Assembly: GCA_021199495.1 (NCBI GenBank)
Contig: JAJQHY010000026.1
Coordinates: forward strand, 1 to 53,888
Length of the DNA stretch: 53,888 nucleotides
Direction of reading: 5' to 3'
Source of the DNA: Lachnospiraceae bacterium
Lineage (GTDB): Bacteria; Bacillota; Clostridia; Lachnospirales; Lachnospiraceae
This document shows positions 1 through 10,408 of this stretch, piece by piece (position 1 is the first letter of the stretch; the number at the start of each line of letters is the position of its first letter). The notes under the pieces were generated by a model. That model saw nothing but the letters and a program-made list of their open reading frames with translations, was not told where the DNA came from and searched no databases. The position numbers and the translations under genes were made by a program.

Positions 1-55
1 AATACGCTGGTTTGCGGGATTTTCATTTTCTCCAACTGTCAAAAACAGGAATACT
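1..55. repeat. Left copy of 55-bp terminal inverted repeat
   Basis: Bases 1-55 are the exact reverse complement of 53834-53888, and the match stops abruptly at base 56. This is seen directly. A length of exactly 55 is also a common assembler k-mer size, so the boundary may reflect a repeat node in an assembly graph. Bases 56-163 show no gene. Confidence 0.95.
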
Positions 56-163
56 CCTTTTTCCGGCGGCCGTCAACAGAATAATCCGTATTTTGTCAAA
101 AAAATGAAAAAATTTGAAGTTTCGGCCGCAGGAAAATATCTGACGCGGCGAGCCCCCACTCCC

Positions 164-198
164 AAAAAGGGACTGCCCCATATAGCGGCAGTCCCTTT
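164..198 (-). terminator. Rho-independent terminator of the lipoprotein gene
   Basis: A 12-bp stem (166-177 with 187-198) is followed on the minus strand by a run of five T. It lies about 50 bp past the stop codon of the lipoprotein gene that ends at 246. Confidence 0.8.
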
Positions 199-245
199 AT
201 CAGCTCAGATATTCAATTGTGCGGTAAAGCCATAAAAGCCTAAGT

Positions 246-1097
246 CTACTCCACCACGGTCACGGAGGTGATGTGCGGGTTCACACCCTCATACCAGTAC
301 AGGAAGCCCTCCATGTCAATCACGGAGCCAACCTCCAGCTCGGTTACTGCCTGATATACCTCGGTGCTCTCATCGCACAGATAAGACTCAACAGTAAAGG
401 TATAGGTCTCGCCGTTCACGGATACGTTGAAATACAGGTCACAGTTACTGCCGGCCTCGCCGGAACCATCCCAATTGTACAGGAAAGCAACCTCATTACC
501 ATTGGCATCTGTGGAAGGCTCCACAGTCATGCCGGTGAAGGATACATACTGATTCTGATAATCAATCAGGCTGTCATCCGCCAGCAGGTCAGTCACATCC
601 AGAGGCTCCGCAACGTAAGTGTCGCCATCCACCGCGAATTCAAAAAACGCATCGATAATCTCCACTTCTCCGGCCCACTCGGACTTGTATCCGGTTACCA
701 CAATTTTTGTCCCTGGCACCAGAAGCTCCGCGTCCTCCTCAGAGCAGGTCATATTATACAGGAAATATGCGCCGTCCTCATCCTGGGTGTATACCGTGAT
801 CGTGCCATCCCACCAGGACTGGGTCGCCTGCACGTAAGTACATACGCTGACCTCTGTGTCAAGATCAGCTGCCACATATTCCTCATAGGTCAGAACCGGT
901 ACCTCCGCGTCCAGATCCACTGTGGCGTTCTCCTCCTCAGAGGACTGTTCCTCCTCAGATGAAGTTTCTTCTGTCTCCTCGCTGCTCTCCTCCACGGTCG
1001 TATCCGCTTCCTCACTGCTGGAATCAGAAGAACTGCCGCAGGCGGCAAGCGTCAGGCTCATGGAAAGAGCCAGTGCCATTACCAACTTCTTTTTCAT
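246..1097 (-). CDS. Secreted lipoprotein, possible OB-fold domains, unknown function
   Basis: The 283-residue product starts with a lipoprotein signal peptide (MKKKLVMALA, lipobox LAAC, lipidated Cys20), so it should sit on the outer face of the membrane. A Ser/Glu-rich linker follows (about 22-60). After it come two segments of about 90 residues rich in beta strands; the GTKIVVTGYKSEW stretch resembles OB-fold proteins, which is inference. I do not recognise a named family. The start at 1097 is preceded by GGAGA at good spacing; an upstream in-frame ATG at 1133 would put 12 residues before the signal and is unlikely. The gene appears monocistronic, with its own terminator. Confidence 0.75.
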   Translation of the reverse strand: MKKKLVMALALSMSLTLAACGSSSDSSSEEADTTVEESSEETEETSSEEEQSSEEENATVDLDAEVPVLTYEEYVAADLDTEVSVCTYVQATQSWWDGTITVYTQDEDGAYFLYNMTCSEEDAELLVPGTKIVVTGYKSEWAGEVEIIDAFFEFAVDGDTYVAEPLDVTDLLADDSLIDYQNQYVSFTGMTVEPSTDANGNEVAFLYNWDGSGEAGSNCDLYFNVSVNGETYTFTVESYLCDESTEVYQAVTELEVGSVIDMEGFLYWYEGVNPHITSVTVVE

Positions 1098-1310
1098 AAT
1101 AAAATCTCCTTCCTGCTCATTTACGGCATGCATATCATGAGCAAAGGGCGCTCATGATCCAATTCGCCGCTCGTCAAATGCATGCAAGCATACACTTTCC
1201 TCGCTTGCGCTCATTACCTCATGCGTATCTATGAGCAAATGCGCTTTCAGGACAAATCATAGAATTTCTCCCCGCTTACGAACCTCATTATACCGGTTTA
1301 TCACGATATT
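1098..1310. repeat. Intergenic repeat-rich segment with hairpin
   Basis: A 9-bp inverted repeat (1134-1142 with 1150-1158) could form a hairpin. The motif ATGAGCAAAnGCGCT occurs twice (1137-1152 and 1231-1246, differing by one base and an indel), with several ATGCATGC-type palindromes between. It looks like an intergenic repeat element rather than a gene. The promoter of the downstream lipoprotein gene should lie here but I could not place it. Confidence 0.5.
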
Positions 1311-2924
1311 TCAATGGTGATTCTGTGAAAATTTTTTAACCCTTTCATAAAGAAAATATCCAATTATACAAATCCATGCCGCTGCCAAAGCCGCCAGAAG
1401 CGCCACTGCTGTGGAGGGCAGCGGTCCCAGCTCCACCTTCCCGTCCACAGTGGAAATCTGATCCAAACGATAGAGGGAGGTGATATCGTCAAAAAGCTGC
1501 TCCATGTAGTCATCGTCAATGGTTTCCTTGCGCCGCGCGGATTTTGTCACATTTTCAATCAGCTGGCCGGCGGCGTCCCTTAAGGAAGCGGAGCCGTTAA
1601 ATACCTCTGTGGTAAAGGTATTTTCCGTGTTATCCAGCAAAATCTGCGTGGCGGCGATTTTCACCTCATAGTAGGTATCGTTGTCCTCACCGCTGCGGGA
1701 CAGATAATCCTGGTAGGCGTCAGAATTCTGCGCACTTGTCGTGACAGGCACGTAGCCTTCCGTCTCCGCATAAGCAATCTGCACCTCGTCTGAGAGCAGA
1801 TACTGCACGAAAAGCCAGGACGCCAGAACCTCCTGTGAATCTTCTTTATTGAAAATACAGACCGACGGCCCCTGGGAAATCATCTGGATATTTTCCGTAT
1901 CGTACTGCGGAATTGCCATCACCGCGATCTCAAAGTCCACCAGAGAGTCCTCGCTGATATCTAAAAGCGGAGCGTCCGTCCCCATCCAGGTAGAGCCCGC
2001 GGTAGAATCAATCGCGAAAATACACTGGCCGGCATTTAAAAAGTTAGCCGGGTAGCTGGAAATTTTAAACGTGGAAAAGGCTCCCGTGGAGGCATGCTCC
2101 GCAATCGTATACAGCAGCTCCTGTGTCGTGTCATTGAAAATTTCAATGCTGCCTGATGCGGTGGAATAACCCGCGTCAAGCTGTTTTAACATCTGGATCA
2201 TCATATTATCCGTGGACTTGTAAATGAACGGAATCATCGTCTTCTGGCCGTTGATGACAAAATTTCCGTCCGCGTCCTTTTCCATGGCCGCCTCAGATAC
2301 TTCCCAGATGAAGTCCCACGTCAGGACATCCGGCAGCGTATAGCCAAGCGCCTCCACATAGGTTTTGTTGATGTAGCAGGCCTCGGTGGAACGCATGTAA
2401 GGCAGAGCGTAATAATGCTCTCCGATCAGGCACTCCTCCAGAAATTCCGGAACAATCTCCTCCACCGAGGGAGAATCAAAGAGAACCTCACTGCCGCCCA
2501 GACCATATTTTTCATCGGTCATCAGATCATCCAAAGGCACCACCACGTTCTCACCGGTCAGGTAGGTTGCAATATGATCCGGGTAGGTGATGCAGACGTT
2601 CGGCGTGGTGCCGGTGGCAATATTGGTGATGACATCATTATAAATCGTACTGTAATCGGTATAGAGCTTCAGATTCACCGTGATATTCGGGTAAATCTCC
2701 TGGAAATCCTCGATGGCCTGTTTGTAAATAGCAGTCTGGTTTTTATTGGTGTCGTTCTTGGCCCAGAAAGTAATCTCGTAGGTGCGGGAGGTGTCAAACT
2801 CGTCCGGAAGCTCGAAGGCGGTAGTTTCTTTGGAACCATGGCAGGCGGTTAATGTAAGGCAGGTCAGCGCTGCAAGTGACAGAGCAGTCACTTTTCCGGC
2901 AATTTTCTTTCCCCGTCTCATCAT
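1311..2924 (-). CDS. Sugar ABC transporter substrate-binding lipoprotein with C-terminal TM helix
   Basis: Extracellular solute-binding protein family 1: it captures a sugar or oligosaccharide for the two upstream permeases. The 537-residue form has a lipoprotein signal (lipobox LTAC, Cys28) and then a typical binding-protein fold beginning YEITFWAKNDTNKNQ. It is odd in having a hydrophobic helix at its very C terminus (LLAALAAAWICIIGYFLY) followed by a basic tail, so it may be anchored at both ends. Start choice is uncertain. ATG 2924 gives a normal signal peptide with GGGAG upstream. ATG 3035 overlaps the permease stop (ATGA) and has AGGAGG 9 nt upstream, but adds 37 residues before the signal. 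It is the last gene of the operon starting at 6153. The substrate is unknown. Confidence 0.85.
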   Translation of the reverse strand: MMRRGKKIAGKVTALSLAALTCLTLTACHGSKETTAFELPDEFDTSRTYEITFWAKNDTNKNQTAIYKQAIEDFQEIYPNITVNLKLYTDYSTIYNDVITNIATGTTPNVCITYPDHIATYLTGENVVVPLDDLMTDEKYGLGGSEVLFDSPSVEEIVPEFLEECLIGEHYYALPYMRSTEACYINKTYVEALGYTLPDVLTWDFIWEVSEAAMEKDADGNFVINGQKTMIPFIYKSTDNMMIQMLKQLDAGYSTASGSIEIFNDTTQELLYTIAEHASTGAFSTFKISSYPANFLNAGQCIFAIDSTAGSTWMGTDAPLLDISEDSLVDFEIAVMAIPQYDTENIQMISQGPSVCIFNKEDSQEVLASWLFVQYLLSDEVQIAYAETEGYVPVTTSAQNSDAYQDYLSRSGEDNDTYYEVKIAATQILLDNTENTFTTEVFNGSASLRDAAGQLIENVTKSARRKETIDDDYMEQLFDDITSLYRLDQISTVDGKVELGPLPSTAVALLAALAAAWICIIGYFLYERVKKFSQNHH

Positions 2925-3031
2925 TCCACTTACTCTCCCTGTTCTCCACGGCAAACGTTTCACGCCAATCTTTCCTTCTTTTTGAGAAGTTCCTGCCATG
3001 GTTGCATGACATAATTTCAGAAAAGCATGTC

Positions 3032-3907
3032 TCATCCCTTGGTGCCTCCTCTCGCGACCCCTGCCATAATCTGCCTTCTGAAGCAAAGGAAGAGAATGAT
3101 TAACGGCGCGGATATTACCACCACCGCCGCCATCATGGCGGGGATATTTTCACGGCCGAAGCCGTTCTCACGGATCTCCTGGATACCGTTGGAAACCAGG
3201 TAGTAAGCCTCGTCGTCGGTAATCAGGCGCGGCCAGACATAGGAATTCCAGCACTCAATGATTTTTAAGATCACGATCGTGACCATGGTGGGCCTGCAGA
3301 TCGGGATCAGAACCCTGCGCAGATACCGCAGGTCGGAGGTTCCGTCCACCTTGGCGGCGTAGTAAAGCTCGTCCGGCACCTGGGCAAAATTTTCCCTCAG
3401 CAAATAAATGTAAAATACACTTGTGACAGAAGGCAAAATCAGGCCGATAAATGTGTTGCGCCAGCCCAGGTTCGTGATCGTCGTGAAGTTCGTGATGACC
3501 ACCAGCTCATTGGGAATCATCATCAGAGACAGAAAGAGGGTAAAGATTATATTTTTGCCCGGGAATTCGAGCCGCGCGAAAGCAAAGGCCGCCAGCGTCG
3601 TCACCACCAGCATGATGGCAGTGGTAATCAGGGTGAAAATCAGGGTATTCAGCAGATACCTTGCCAACGGCACGGTGGTGAAGGCTTCCACGTAGTTTTC
3701 CAGGGTGGGCGAACGCGCGATGAACGAGGGGATATACTCTGCGTTGTAGGAACTGTAGCTCTTGATGGAGGTCAGGATCATCCAGTAAAAGGGGAAGAGG
3801 ACCATCAGCGCCCAGAAGAGCAGCAGGATGTAGGTCAGAACCTTCGTCGTATGCTGGCGCGCACGGGCGCGGCGGGTTATTTTTTCATAGTTTTCGTGAT
3901 CTTCCAT
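3032..3907 (-). CDS. Carbohydrate ABC transporter permease, MalG type
   Basis: Inner-membrane permease of 291 residues with about six transmembrane helices. It carries the cytoplasmic EAA-type loop that contacts the ATPase (YYAAKVDGTSDLRYLRRV, then LIPICRP). The N-terminal cytoplasmic tail is rich in Arg (RRARARQ). The start at 3907 is preceded by AGGAG at 7 nt. It is third in the order ATPase, MalF type, MalG type, binding protein. An 88-bp gap separates it from the MalF-type gene, and its stop overlaps a possible upstream start of the binding protein. The family assignment is firm; the sugar is unknown. Confidence 0.9.
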   Translation of the reverse strand: MEDHENYEKITRRARARQHTTKVLTYILLLFWALMVLFPFYWMILTSIKSYSSYNAEYIPSFIARSPTLENYVEAFTTVPLARYLLNTLIFTLITTAIMLVVTTLAAFAFARLEFPGKNIIFTLFLSLMMIPNELVVITNFTTITNLGWRNTFIGLILPSVTSVFYIYLLRENFAQVPDELYYAAKVDGTSDLRYLRRVLIPICRPTMVTIVILKIIECWNSYVWPRLITDDEAYYLVSNGIQEIRENGFGRENIPAMMAAVVVISAPLIILFLCFRRQIMAGVARGGTKG

Positions 3908-3995
3908 GGGATCTCCTTTAGAAATTCATATAGCTGTTCACGTTATCAGTCGCCTGCTCTGTTGCGACTAATTCACTGAACTGTACTGTCACCAA

Positions 3996-4881
3996 TCAAT
4001 AATACACATGCTTCTTACTGACCAGCAGGTTAATACAGGTGATGGTCAGTACAATCGCAAAGAGAATAATCGCCGCCGCGGAGGCAAAGGATGGATAGCC
4101 GCCGCTGTCGCCGTAGAGCATGTCGTAGACGTAGCCGACGATGGTGTTCATGCCGGCAGCGTTTAAATCTGTACCGAAGAGGGCCACAGCGTCGGAGTAG
4201 GCCTTGAAGGCGCCGATGAAGCCTGTGATCACCAGGTAAAAAACCATCGGCGAGATCATGGGCAGGGTAATTTTAAAGAAAATCCGGTGGGCCGGCGTGC
4301 CGTCCACGCGGGCCGCGTTGTAGTAAATCGGATCTACGCTGGCCAGCGCACTGGTCAGAATCAGGATCTTAAACGGCATGTTAACCCAGATAGTATAAAA
4401 ACAGAGGACAAACATCTTCGCCCAATAGGGACCATCGATAAAGTCCACGGAGCTGCCGCCGAAAAACTGGATCAGCATGTTGACCAGACCATCAGAGTAA
4501 GCTGTCTTTTTAAATAAAATCATGAAAACCAGACCTACAGCCAGGGTGTTGGTCACGTAAGGCAGGAAATAGACGGTCTGCAGGAACTCGCGCAGCCGCG
4601 TGATGGAATTCAAAGCCACGGAAATCAAAAGCGAAAGTCCCGTGGACAGCGGCACCGTAATGATGACCAGCAGGAAGGTATTTTTCACTGCCTGCAGGAA
4701 GTAGGTATCGTGCAGAACGTAGGAATAATTATACAGGCCGAGCCCATAGTAGGTCTGGGATGCCGAGTTATACCCCTCCTCAAAGGAGTAAATAAAAACA
4801 TCAATCAGGGGGTAGATCATAAACGCGGCCAGGAAGAGGAAAGCAGGCAGTAAGTAAAGCCAGGCCTTGCAGCTTTTATGT

Positions 4882-4889
<8 letters not shown>
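3996..4889 (-). CDS. Carbohydrate ABC transporter permease, MalF type
   Basis: Inner-membrane permease of 297 residues. The first helix is WLYLLPAFLFLAAFMIYPLI, and the EAA loop is YYNAARVDGTPAHRIFFKI followed by TLPMISP. The start at 4889 is chosen because AGGAGG lies six bases upstream. It overlaps the end of the ATPase gene by 8 bp, so translation is probably coupled. A longer reading to 5015 would run 126 bases further into the ATPase gene and add residues unlike any permease N terminus. It should pair with the MalG-type permease downstream. Confidence 0.9.
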
Positions 4890-6153
<1,264 letters not shown>

Positions 6154-6223
6154 ATGATGTCTCCTTGTCAGAGGATAGGGTTGTCATGTATTTACTGAAC
6201 ACATCATAAACCTATTTGGGGAA

Positions 6224-6349
6224 CAATTCCACTGAAATTTTGAATTTTTCAGGATGTTGCTGTAGGTTCGCGGGGCAATTTCCACTACACAAAATCAAGA
6301 ACTGTACAGTTTCTGCTATTGTGACTCTCTGTGCAGCAATTTTCACTAC
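6224..6349. repeat. Three imperfect direct repeats upstream of the ATPase operon
   Basis: The motif CAATT(T)(T)CACT recurs at about 6224, 6276 and 6337, each followed by an A-rich stretch and spaced 52 and 61 bp. They sit in the upstream region of the ATPase-led operon (start 6153) and may be binding sites for a regulator. The spacing and divergence do not fit CRISPR. Bases 6154-6417 hold no gene. Confidence 0.45.
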
Positions 6350-6350
6350 A

Positions 6351-6390
6351 AAAATAAAAGACCGCCTATCATTTATATGACAGGCAGTCT
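6351..6390 (-). terminator. Terminator of the Gan/Mal-type operon
   Basis: A 14-bp stem (6359-6372 with 6377-6390, two G-U pairs, 4-base loop) is followed on the minus strand by a T-rich run. It lies 28 bp after the stop of the MalG-type gene at 6418. Confidence 0.85.
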
Positions 6391-6417
6391 CTTAATTCTA
6401 GCTGAAATATACCAAAT

Positions 6418-7317
6418 TTACCCCTTCACAGCGCCGCCGGTAACACCTTCGACGTAATACTTCTGCAGGCAGAGGAAGAGGATGGTGACCGGGATGGCGA
6501 TTAAAACGCCGCCGGCGCAGAACCTCGTAAAATAGCCCTGGTAGTCGTTGGTATTGACCCAGCGGTATAAAGCCACGGCCACGTTATAGCTGTCGGAGTA
6601 ACCGAACGCGATGTAGGAAGCGAAGATATAGTCGTTCCACGGAGCCATGAACGCGGTCAGTGCGGTGTAGATGATCATCGGCTTGGAAAGCGGGATAATC
6701 ATGGTAAAGAAAATTCTCGCACGGGAAGCACCGTCGATTCTGGCAGCCTCGTCTAAAGACTTCGGGATGGTATCAAAGAAGCCCTTGCAGACATAGTACC
6801 CCATACCGGAGCTGGCGACACCCACCAGGATTAAACCCGGAATAGCGCCTGCCTGCGTCAGGCCGAACTGCTTCAATAAGAAATACAGGCAGATCATGGT
6901 CAGGAATCCGGGGAACATGCCTAAAACCAGGCAGATCCGCATCCAGAGGGTTCTGCCCTTAAAACGCATGCGGGAAAGCGCATAGCTCACCATCAGCACC
7001 ATGCAGGTCTGGCCGATCGCCACGAAGAACGCGATGATCACGGTGTTGGAATACCATTTCAGGAACTGGCTCTCACCGGAGAACAGCCAGGTGTAGCTGT
7101 CCAGGGAAAAGGTCTTGGGAAGCAGATAATCCACCATGCCGCCGTACTCCAGAGTGAAGGAACGGAAGCTCTGCAGCACAATTCCCACAAAGGGAAGGAG
7201 CCACACGATACTGATCAGAATCAGTACAATATAGGCAGCCACATGCCCCGGTTTGACGCGGGTCTTATTCATCTCAATGCCGGCTGCTTTGGCACTCTGT
7301 TTTGCTTTATTCGCCAT
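6418..7317 (-). CDS. Oligosaccharide ABC permease, MalG/GanQ type
   Basis: Inner-membrane permease of 299 residues with six predicted helices and EAA loop LDEAARIDGASRARIFF followed by MIIPLSKP. Its ATG overlaps the TAA stop of the MalF-type gene by one base (TAATG), with GAGGAGGG upstream, so the two are translationally coupled. Pairing with an enlarged MalF-type protein and an adjacent GH53 galactanase resembles the B. subtilis ganSPQ galactan-oligosaccharide importer. Maltodextrin import cannot be excluded, because a GH13 amylase lies nearby. Confidence 0.9.
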   Translation of the reverse strand: MANKAKQSAKAAGIEMNKTRVKPGHVAAYIVLILISIVWLLPFVGIVLQSFRSFTLEYGGMVDYLLPKTFSLDSYTWLFSGESQFLKWYSNTVIIAFFVAIGQTCMVLMVSYALSRMRFKGRTLWMRICLVLGMFPGFLTMICLYFLLKQFGLTQAGAIPGLILVGVASSGMGYYVCKGFFDTIPKSLDEAARIDGASRARIFFTMIIPLSKPMIIYTALTAFMAPWNDYIFASYIAFGYSDSYNVAVALYRWVNTNDYQGYFTRFCAGGVLIAIPVTILFLCLQKYYVEGVTGGAVKG

Positions 7318-8693
7318 TATTGGAAGCCCTCCTCATCTTTAACGGATGGCAGCATGCCATAAACTGCGAGTGATATCACCGCCGTCACAACGAAGACCAT
7401 AATACCGATGACAGCAGCCATGCAGTAGTTGGTATCGTTGACCGTCATCTTGTACAGCCAGGTGATCAGCAGGTCTGTGGTGCCGGCGCCGCCTGACATG
7501 GACATCGTGGTGGGGCCGCCGCCGCTGAGCAGGTAGATGATATTGAAGTTGTTCAGGTTGCCGGTGAAGCTGGTCAGCAGATACGGGCCGGTCACGAACA
7601 GCATGTAGGGCAATGTAATCTTTCTGAACATCTGGAAGGCGTTCGCGCCGTCAATTCTGGCGCTCTCATATAAGTCCTCGGGGATGTTCATCAGAATACC
7701 CGTACTGATCAGCATCAGGTAGGGAATACCAACCCAGCAGTTTAAGACGATAATCGTCACCTTCGCCCAGGTGGGATCGGTCCAGAAAGGCAATGCCTGC
7801 GAGATCACACCCCATTTGAGCAGATAGGAGTTCACCAGACCGTCAGCCGCGAACAGCTTCGATACATACAGAAGGGAGATAAACTGCGGGATCGCGATGG
7901 TCATAACCAGGATGGTTCTCCACAGCTTCTTGAATTTGATGCCCTTCATATTGATCAGAATAGCCACCGCCATGCCCAGGAAATAATTTAAGAAGGTGGC
8001 AAAGAAAGCCCAGACGATGGTCCAGCCCAGGACCTTCGCAAAGGTCGCGCCGAAGCCGTCTCCACCGAAGGAGAACAGACTGAAAAAGTTGGACAGCCCT
8101 ACCCATGTGAAAAGCTTGGACGGCGCCTGATGACTGAAATTATAGTTGGTAAACGCCACGCAGATCATGAAAATGATCGGCAGAATCATAAACAGGAAAA
8201 TGCCCAGCGTAGGCAGGGACAGCATGGTATAATTAAACTTGCTGTCAATGAGCTGATGCAGATCCTGGCGGACGGTCGGAACCTCTTTGCCCGCCTTCGC
8301 CGCCAGCTCTTCTCTGCGGTTCTCACTGATATTCATGCGCCATAAAGCAACCAGCAGAATCGTGAAAAGTATGCTCAGAAGACCCCATAACAGGATCAGG
8401 AAGCTGTTGTCCCCATAGACGGTAACGAAGGTTGTGGGATCCATATGGGTCTCCACGGTACCCAGTGTACCAAACTTGGCCAGATAAGACGCGCCAAAGG
8501 AAATCATATACCATATGTACAGAATCTCCAGCGCCAGAAAGGCAATGCCTCTCAGATAATACTTTCTCAAAAGCGGACCGAAGCCGAAAATGATGAAGGA
8601 CACCTTCGTTTTCCAGTCGCCTTCCTTAAACGTTACGCCAATCTCTCGGATATTGGCGCCGATCGCCTGAAAAAATGCCGCAACTTTTTTCAT
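7317..8693 (-). CDS. Oligosaccharide ABC permease, MalF/GanP type
   Basis: Large MalF-type permease of 458 residues. An N-terminal extension of about 170 residues has two or three extra hydrophobic segments (around 35-65 and 95-120). The core follows, with EAA loop ESARIDGANAFQMFRKITLP. Start 8693 (MKKVAAFF) is chosen over 8729 because GGGGG lies upstream and the longer form adds 12 unlikely residues. A stem-loop separates it from the binding-protein gene upstream. Family known, substrate inferred (galacto- or malto-oligosaccharides). Confidence 0.9.
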   Translation of the reverse strand: MKKVAAFFQAIGANIREIGVTFKEGDWKTKVSFIIFGFGPLLRKYYLRGIAFLALEILYIWYMISFGASYLAKFGTLGTVETHMDPTTFVTVYGDNSFLILLWGLLSILFTILLVALWRMNISENRREELAAKAGKEVPTVRQDLHQLIDSKFNYTMLSLPTLGIFLFMILPIIFMICVAFTNYNFSHQAPSKLFTWVGLSNFFSLFSFGGDGFGATFAKVLGWTIVWAFFATFLNYFLGMAVAILINMKGIKFKKLWRTILVMTIAIPQFISLLYVSKLFAADGLVNSYLLKWGVISQALPFWTDPTWAKVTIIVLNCWVGIPYLMLISTGILMNIPEDLYESARIDGANAFQMFRKITLPYMLFVTGPYLLTSFTGNLNNFNIIYLLSGGGPTTMSMSGGAGTTDLLITWLYKMTVNDTNYCMAAVIGIMVFVVTAVISLAVYGMLPSVKDEEGFQ

Positions 8694-8801
8694 AGTACCC
8701 CCAATTCTTTGGCGCCTCAGAGTATGCATCCTCAGAAAACGGGCTTACCCATTGTCCGGGGCCGGAGATTTTTCCATACCAGAGGCACCGTAAAGAGAAT
8801 G

Positions 8802-8830
8802 ACAGGGGAGAGATGCTGTCCCTCCCCTGT
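8802..8830 (-). promoter_or_regulatory. Intercistronic stem-loop after the binding-protein gene
   Basis: A 9-bp perfect stem (8802-8810 with 8822-8830) lies 30 bp past the binding-protein stop, with no T run on the minus strand. Such hairpins often protect the abundant binding-protein mRNA or act as partial terminators; that role is inference. Confidence 0.55.
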
Positions 8831-8859
8831 GAAAAAACATGTCTGTTTCAGATACCCTC

Positions 8860-10164
8860 TTACTGCGCGTAAGAAATGCACTTGGTCTCGAAATCCTCCA
8901 GAGTGGTCATCAGATCATCGTCAGAGGTGGAAGAAGTGATGTTGCCGGCGATGATATCATCGCCAAGAGCGGTCGCTAAGGTCCAGTAATCATCCGGATA
9001 CTGACCCTGGCCGATGCTGTAGTTGGACTGCTCTGCCAGAGCGCTCAGCGCCACGTCAGCCTGTACAGCTTCGTCTTCCTGAGCCGCCAGGTTGGAGGGG
9101 CCCCAGCCTACTTCGTTGAATCTCTCAAGCTGGCATTCCTCGCTGGTCAGATACTGCGCCAGCTCCAGGCAGGCCTTTAACTTGGCGGCGTCTGTCTGCG
9201 GCTTCACGCCCAGGAGCTTATAGCCGCTGAAGGAGCTCAGCTGATAGGTCTCGCCGTCGGAGCCAGTAAAGCTCGGAAGTGCTGCTGCCGCGTAGTTGTC
9301 GCCGAACAGCTCCTTCGCCGCATCAGAATCCCAGGTGCCGTCCACGATCGCGCCCACATTGGTCGCGGAGCTTAAAGAAGAGCCGTTCTGGAACGCAGAG
9401 GAGGACTGCAGCTCGATGATCTCCTTTAATGCGACAAGGCCCGCATCAGATGCGTAGTCGATATTGCAGGAAGCAAAGGTGCCGTCGTCATTGGTCTCAT
9501 AAGTAAGGGTGCAGCCAGTGCCGAAGAAGAACGCTACCTGATACCAGCCGGAATTGATCTCAAAGTAGAAGTTCTTGCCCGCTGCCTCGCAGTCCGCAAC
9601 GATCTGCTCTAAGGAAGTGGGATCCGTCACAACGCTGCTGTCATAATACAGGAAATAGCCGTTGTCCGCACTCATCGGGAACGCGTACAGGGTGGAACCG
9701 AAGGTTGCCGCCGCTACGGAGCCTGCGCCGTTCTCTTCCTCGATGGTGGTGTCATAGCCGGTACCGGTCAGCTGCTGAACAGCGCCTGCCGAAACCAGAC
9801 GGGCCAGCTGGTCCTGCGCGAAACCGAAGATATCCGCGCCGCCCTCTACGTCGGTGATCATATTGGAAGCCGCATCGCCTTCACCAACGGACTCCACAAC
9901 GATGGTATATTCATAGCCGTTATCAGCCATGAACTCTTCCGCCATGGTCTGTGTCAGGCTGGTCACAGCGTCCGCTACCCAGATGGTGATCGTCTCGCCG
10001 GCACCCGTAGAAGTGGTGCTGTCACTGCTCTCACCGGAAGTACTCTCGCCGGAAGTACTGTTACTGGAAGAGCTCTCAGTTGTGCTGCTGGAACTGCCGC
10101 AGGCGGTGAGCATGGAAACAGTCATTGCGCCGGCAAGCAGTACCGCTAACAATTTCTTTTTCAT
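8860..10164 (-). CDS. Oligosaccharide-binding lipoprotein, MalE/GanS type
   Basis: Lipid-anchored solute-binding protein of 434 residues: signal MKKKLLAVLLAGAMTVSMLT, lipidated Cys22 and a Ser/Thr-rich linker to about residue 55. A family 1 binding fold follows (ETITIWVADAVTSL onward). It is the first gene of the operon that continues with the two permeases. AAGGAGAG precedes the start, and a near-consensus promoter lies upstream (TTGACA, 17 bp, TAGAAT). The gene diverges from the GH53 galactanase, supporting a shared role in galactan or oligosaccharide use. Confidence 0.92.
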   Translation of the reverse strand: MKKKLLAVLLAGAMTVSMLTACGSSSSTTESSSSNSTSGESTSGESSDSTTSTGAGETITIWVADAVTSLTQTMAEEFMADNGYEYTIVVESVGEGDAASNMITDVEGGADIFGFAQDQLARLVSAGAVQQLTGTGYDTTIEEENGAGSVAAATFGSTLYAFPMSADNGYFLYYDSSVVTDPTSLEQIVADCEAAGKNFYFEINSGWYQVAFFFGTGCTLTYETNDDGTFASCNIDYASDAGLVALKEIIELQSSSAFQNGSSLSSATNVGAIVDGTWDSDAAKELFGDNYAAAALPSFTGSDGETYQLSSFSGYKLLGVKPQTDAAKLKACLELAQYLTSEECQLERFNEVGWGPSNLAAQEDEAVQADVALSALAEQSNYSIGQGQYPDDYWTLATALGDDIIAGNITSSTSDDDLMTTLEDFETKCISYAQ

Positions 10165-10258
10165 TTTCTTCTCTCCTTTACAGAAAATTCTTCACAAATC
10201 TTCGGGTTTCCGACATCCGTTGTTTGTGAAATATTTGACAACTCAGATTGTCTAAGCT

Positions 10259-10287
10259 ATTCTAACATTGTTTTTTCTATCTGTCAA
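10259..10287 (-). promoter_or_regulatory. Sigma-A promoter of the Gan/Mal-type operon
   Basis: On the minus strand TTGACA (10282-10287) and TAGAAT (10259-10264) are separated by exactly 17 bp, about 95 bp before the binding-protein start. Confidence 0.85.
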
Positions 10288-10350
10288 TGACATTTTATGT
10301 AAATTTGACAAAAATCCGGGCTAAAAAAAACTTTTGTGCATTTTTACCAT

Positions 10351-10380
10351 TTAAAAGCACACCTGTTTCACTGATATAAT
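10351..10380 (+). promoter_or_regulatory. Extended -10 promoter of the galactanase gene
   Basis: TGATATAAT (10372-10380) is an extended -10 element. The -35 is weak (TTAAAA at 10351-10356, 18 bp spacing). It lies 28 bp before the GH53 start and is divergent from the importer promoter. Confidence 0.7.
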
Positions 10381-10408
10381 TTATTTATGAGGAGGTACAG
10401 AATTCATA

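Noticed and set aside
273-962. 229-codon plus-strand frame opposite the first lipoprotein gene
   Set aside because: It is a shadow of the lipoprotein gene, with no ribosome site and unusual composition.
6224-6350. Possible mini CRISPR array in three repeated motifs
   Set aside because: Repeats are short and divergent, spacers are unequal (52 and 61 bp) and no cas gene is present.
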